Source of the DNA: Oreocharis arfaki
Taxonomy: Eukaryota > Chordata > Aves > Passeriformes > Paramythiidae
Length of the DNA: 64,000 nt
NCBI GenBank assembly: GCA_013398015.1
Contig: VZRR01027747.1
Span: forward strand, 648,638-712,637
Direction: 5' to 3'
Below the pieces are notes generated by a model. That model was given only the letters and a program-made list of their open reading frames with translations. It was not told the origin of the DNA and ran no database searches. Both the position numbers and the translations under genes were made by a program. Below are positions 59,461 through 64,000 of the stretch, piece by piece; the first letter of the stretch is position 1; every line of letters begins with the position of its first letter.

Positions 59461-62400
59461 CTCTATACTGTTGATACAAATTTCTAGGAGGATGCTTTTT
59501 ATTTTGGCTGAGGCTCCAGAGCAGTGAAAGGAGGAAGCTGATAGTGATACAGAATTATATGAAGTACAGACATTGAAACTAAGGGCCTCTAGCTCTTTAG
59601 CACAGTCTGCAAATTGGAGAGAGAACAAATTACTGCGTAGCTCTCTCATGATACCATGAGAGCTGTGGTAGAACTTTTCATATGAATTATGACAAGTATT
59701 CTAGATTTCAGTTGAGTTACTTTACTTCTGTGTTCTGTTGCTTGACGTTGCTGTCTGTAATTGTAGTGAAAAGGTCACAGAAGCTTTTGTGCAAGGTAAC
59801 TAAATTTTCTTTAACAAGTTACCTTTTTATACCTGAAAGCAATTTGTTTGCTAGGTAGCTGATTCATATTGTTGGGTAACATGGAAACAAGTTTTTTCCT
59901 GTTGTGTCTGATCTTTTCTTTGAACAGAAAATATTCACTGTGATTTGTATTGCATGCTTTTCTTGTTCATGCACATTTAAGTGTATGTTTTTACTCAGGA
60001 AACTTAAGATATGTTCCATTAAATTCACGGGCTGCATCATTAAAAAACCAGAACAATGAAACAAAACAAACTCATACACCTGTTTTATTTATTTATAACT
60101 TCTTGTAGAAAGCAAAACTTTGGCAATATGCCTTTTTTTTTTTCCTTTTTCCTATGTTTTTTGCCAGGAAGCTGGTGTTACACAGATTACCAAGTGGAAA
60201 AGGAAGTGCTCTATTATTGTTTTTGCTGCTCCCTCCACCTGTGTTTCTGATACTGTGTTTTACGTGGCTATTGACTCCTAATGAAGTTTGTAAGGATTTA
60301 ATTCTACATGCCTCATGACCAGGGGGTTTCTAAGTCTTTTGAAAGAGATGGGAGGACAGGATGGGAGCTGGAACACAGAAAGTCAGAGTAATCTCCTACG
60401 CCTGATTTTTCTCAGGAAACCCCTTTAAAACTAAGGTTTGAAATTTTGCTTGAGTAAAGAATGTCCCAAATAAGCCTGGAAGAAACCAGATAGTGCTGAT
60501 GGTATGAGAAATTACTCCGAGTATTTTTGATCTGGCTTCTCCAGCACTAAGAGTGCACACCAGAGGTTTGTGTAGTGCATAAAAATGTTCCATGTTTAAT
60601 TATTTCATCCTTTCTTGGTAACGCTTTATAACTGATCTGCATTAAACTGCTGTTTCCACAGGATTATTTATTGAAAATTTGTACTGTTGAATGTTATGTC
60701 ATAATAAGTTTAAACCCTGGTGGTTTTTTTTCTAAATGTTGGGTTAGGATTGTTTCTTCCTAAATGCATAACTTTATATTTATCTATGTTTAACTTAATC
60801 CACTCTTTCTTTTATGTTCCTTCTATAGCTGGTTAAGGTGGAGGATGCAAAATGTTGTCTTAAATCCGTTTTTACTTTGAGTTTGTCCTCTTGTATAAAA
60901 AACAACATTAGTTGTTGTAGCAAAAGTAACGTTAGTTCTCAATTTTTTAAAAATAAATGGGCTTCTCCTTTTAAACTTCCCACACACAGAGCTTTGTAAA
61001 ACTCCTGGATGTTGTTTTAATGCATGGGTGTAATGGGCTTGTGTCACTATAAAACATATATTAAAACATTAGTATAAAACAAGCATAGGGTAACTTTGTG
61101 GCTTTTCTTCAGATTTCTCAGGTGGGTTTTGACCTTGAAACCGTTGGTGTTTTGACGAAAACAGTGAAGAAATCTAATTTACTTGAAGCAGTCATTTCTG
61201 TTTCAGCAGGCATGCTTTTTTGAAAGTACAGTCTGGGGCCTGACCTTGGCAGTATGTGTTGGAACATGAATATGTTGCTACAAGTGTTCGTAGTTAAAAA
61301 CCATCAGCTTCTTCCTTATTTTAATATTGGAAGCATTGTTTCGAGAACATGTGCTTGGCACACTCAACTTCTGTATGTTTCCATACAAATGTCTATAAAT
61401 GTTGAGCATAAAATTGTAACTTTGTTAGTTTTTGCTTACATTGGGTTTAAATCCTTGAATTATCCTAGCTTTAGTTTTCTGAGTATGGGTGTACGAGTGC
61501 ACTCATTTTCATTCACAGAATGATGCTTGTTCTCAGAAGACTTTGGACATGTACCAAGGTAAAAGTTAGTTCTGAAGCAAGTGAGGACATATTTACAGTA
61601 AAGTAATACAGAGACTTGGAAGGAGTTTCAGAATTAGCTCACTGTTTTCCAGACTACTGCATATTTACTTTTAGAGTATCTCTGCCCAGAAACTAGTAAT
61701 CACATTAAACCTGATACCACAGTCCACTGTCCAGATTCAGCTCTGCTGGGAAGATAGACTTAATGTTACTCTGAATATCATTAATTTAGATATAAATAAT
61801 GGAAGGAAAGCTATGAAGTCAATACATAGATGTCTTTTTCATATGGAGCACTCTTGGAAGATATGGAATGATTGTTTTCTTCTTTTAGTTGTGCCATTTT
61901 GATAGGTTACTTTGTCATAAGTTTTTAGACGTAGAAATGCTAAAATTGAAAAACAGGTAAGAATCCATTGGGTAGCTGTGAGCTGTACCAAAATTGCATA
62001 CAGGTGAATAATAGAACAAAAATTATCCTCCTCCAAATCCTAATCCCCACCCACAAACCTTTTGGTTAATATTCTGAATGCTAGTGCTCCTATCTAGAGC
62101 TGATTGCTACTTTGATTTCCCGAAATGAGAGAAAGCTGATGTTCAGTGTTAAAGAAGTTCTGGTGCTGCTCCTTCTCTTTTGTAACAGCAGTGGTGTTTG
62201 TAGGGCAAGACTTAAACAGCATCCGTAAACAAAAAAAAAAGACAAAATGCCTTTTCTGCCTAGGTGGCGTTTCTCAGAGCAAAGGCAGCTTTTGTGGTGG
62301 TGGAACAGAACTTGGTTTGTTCTGCAGTGCTTCCTGTCCCACAGATGTAGACTGGTAGTGTTGGTTTCATGTAGGAATAATGCTGGAGTTTTTTTGTGTC

Positions 62401-64000
62401 ACAAGTAACTGTTAGGTTCCAAAGTAAAATTACAGAAATAAGTCTTGTGCTCTCAGGATGGGGTTGTAAAAGTATGTATTCAACATAATTAGGTACCTAA
62501 TTGGGTGCTTAAAGTTAAGTGATGTATATGCATATGTAAGTAATTAATTATATTGGAAAATTCTTTATTTGTCATAGTCTGTGCTCTGCTCCCTACAGGT
62601 CAAATTATAGACGGAATTTATTTTGCAACTAGTTGAAAATACTTACTTTCCAAGTAATTTCCTTCTATTTGTTTGGGTTTTGGTTTTCTTTTTTTTTTCT
62701 GTGAGATTAACAAAGCTTAAAAAACCACCTGTGAAAAATCCAAACCAGTGTGAAAAATACAAAAAACATATACCAAAGGGAGACTTGAAAGTAAGTAAGT
62801 TATATCTAGTGAACTTTGTTATAATTAAACATCCTGAGGTCAGAAATCCCTGGAAGCTCCTTTTGTGTGCTTATAAGAGGTAATGAACAGTGTAGCTCAT
62901 TGGATTGAAGTCACCAGCTAACTGTTTCAGAACAGCTTGCTGTAGTAGATTTTCATGCCTTAATCTCTCTTCAGCAGAAAATGCCATGATGGGGAGAACG
63001 TTAACAACTTATCTTGTTAGCAAAACCAGCTGTTGGAGTGAACCAGCTATTGGAGAGAAACCAAGGAATCACGCTTGGTACACACACCTGAGTTTCTGAT
63101 AAACCTGATGATCAAAATGAGGATAAACTTTGACTTAACAATCAGAGCACAGGCAACAAACACCCTCCACTGTATTTGCTGCTTCTAAGTTGTTATCAAA
63201 ACAGAGATTTCTGTTTAAATTGTTCACATGTGAGAAAATTTGGGAAAAAGGCAGTGGGATTACACTGGAGAACAAACCACTGGACCGGGAAGTGAGGTTG
63301 ATTTCAGTTCATTCATGATCAAGGTCCCTTGGGTAGCCCACTAAATGGTTAGATTACTGAGTGCTTAATTTTAGGCCTAAGGTCTGGCCATTAATACAGC
63401 AGAACATGCCAAATTTATGCAGCATTAGCAACAGGAAAATGCCAGCACTAGAAGGAAAAACAACAGGCTACTGGAACAGTATACCAGAAGAGTGTATCAC
63501 ATTAATTTCCAGTTTGTCATTAGGCCGATTTATTGTGTATGGGCCTTTCAGTCTAAATATTTTAAATTAGTTTTTCTGATGCTTATTTTCGTAACTACCA
63601 ATTCCTTGTCTTGCATCAATATGCCCCCCCATCCTGACTTTGTATTTGGACTGGTGTTGGGTAACCTTTAACTTTATATCCTGTGGAGAAGGGAATAGCT
63701 TCTGTGCTTCAGTAGTTGGGGTAGAAGTACAGGTTTTAAATTTGCACAGCCTATCAGCTGATAAAGAGGAGCTTATCCCTTGTAGCTGCTTTTTTACAAT
63801 GCTGCCATTTACTGTTAAATACTAATGTTTTAATGGGGAACAGTTGTACGGGCTTGGATCACTGTAACATTACTTAGTCCACCTGTCTGGGTAGGTGCTC
63901 TTGTGAACAAGCAAATTCATTCTCAGTCAGGCTCATCATGAATTTAATCTGAACCTGTCTTCAGAATTTACTTATTTGAATCACATCTGCTGCAGTGATT

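Larger units (their letters stand above)
40363..64000. other. Presumed DTWD2 intron 1 (continues past the window)
   Basis: I read the plus strand for the conserved DTW segments (HPAEE, TWSQA, QPTN and similar) and found none, so exon 2 lies beyond 64000 or in the 57.7-58.0 kb gap. The sequence is AT-rich with CR1 fragments, an LTR-like repeat, a pyrimidine tract and T runs, all listed separately. Stretches 40831-44678, 47312-53029, 53361-55608, 58007-59254 and 59461-64000 hold nothing I recognise beyond short simple repeats. One such is the (AT)n run near 57161-57173. Confidence 0.65.

Overview
This window is vertebrate nuclear DNA, almost certainly from a bird. It carries many truncated CR1 LINEs ending in the avian octamer-like tail (copies of ATTCTATGAT, seen as AGAATCATAGAAT on the other strand). 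Genes are split into small exons in AT-rich DNA, and two GC-rich CpG-island promoters are each damaged by an assembly gap. The species cannot be told from the sequence alone. In chicken I recall this locus as Z-linked, and in human it matches 5q23.1.

Two protein-coding genes are divergently arranged. On the left, on the minus strand, is the 5' end of DMXL1, a large WD40 protein (rabconnectin-3 alpha-like) that works in V-ATPase assembly. Coding exons 2, 3 and 4 are visible at 6005-6130, 2446-2523 and 305-383, and exon 1 most likely lies in the N gap at 15721-15904. On the right, on the plus strand, is exon 1 of DTWD2, a tRNA-uridine aminocarboxypropyltransferase. It starts at 40202 and is broken by a 20-N gap. 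I found no second DTWD2 exon up to 64000, so 40.4-64 kb looks like its first intron. The 24 kb between the two CpG islands (about 16.1-39.85 kb) holds no gene that I recognise.

The rest is intron, intergenic DNA and repeats: CR1 fragments at about 4.1, 8.2-9.1, 9.3, 27.6, 29.9-30.1, 40.55, 44.7-46.5, 53.0 and 59.3 kb; a probable 573-bp solo LTR at 25932-26504; a second avian LTR-like repeat at about 46.5-47.3 kb; a 229-bp pure pyrimidine tract at 55609-55837; AT/CA microsatellites; and two hairpins. Most open reading frames are chance or repeat-derived. I found no CRISPR array, operon, tRNA, rRNA or novel gene system. The points worth a second look are the gap-damaged promoters and first exons, paired CTCF-like motifs in front of DTWD2, the probable LTR, and the structured DNA elements.
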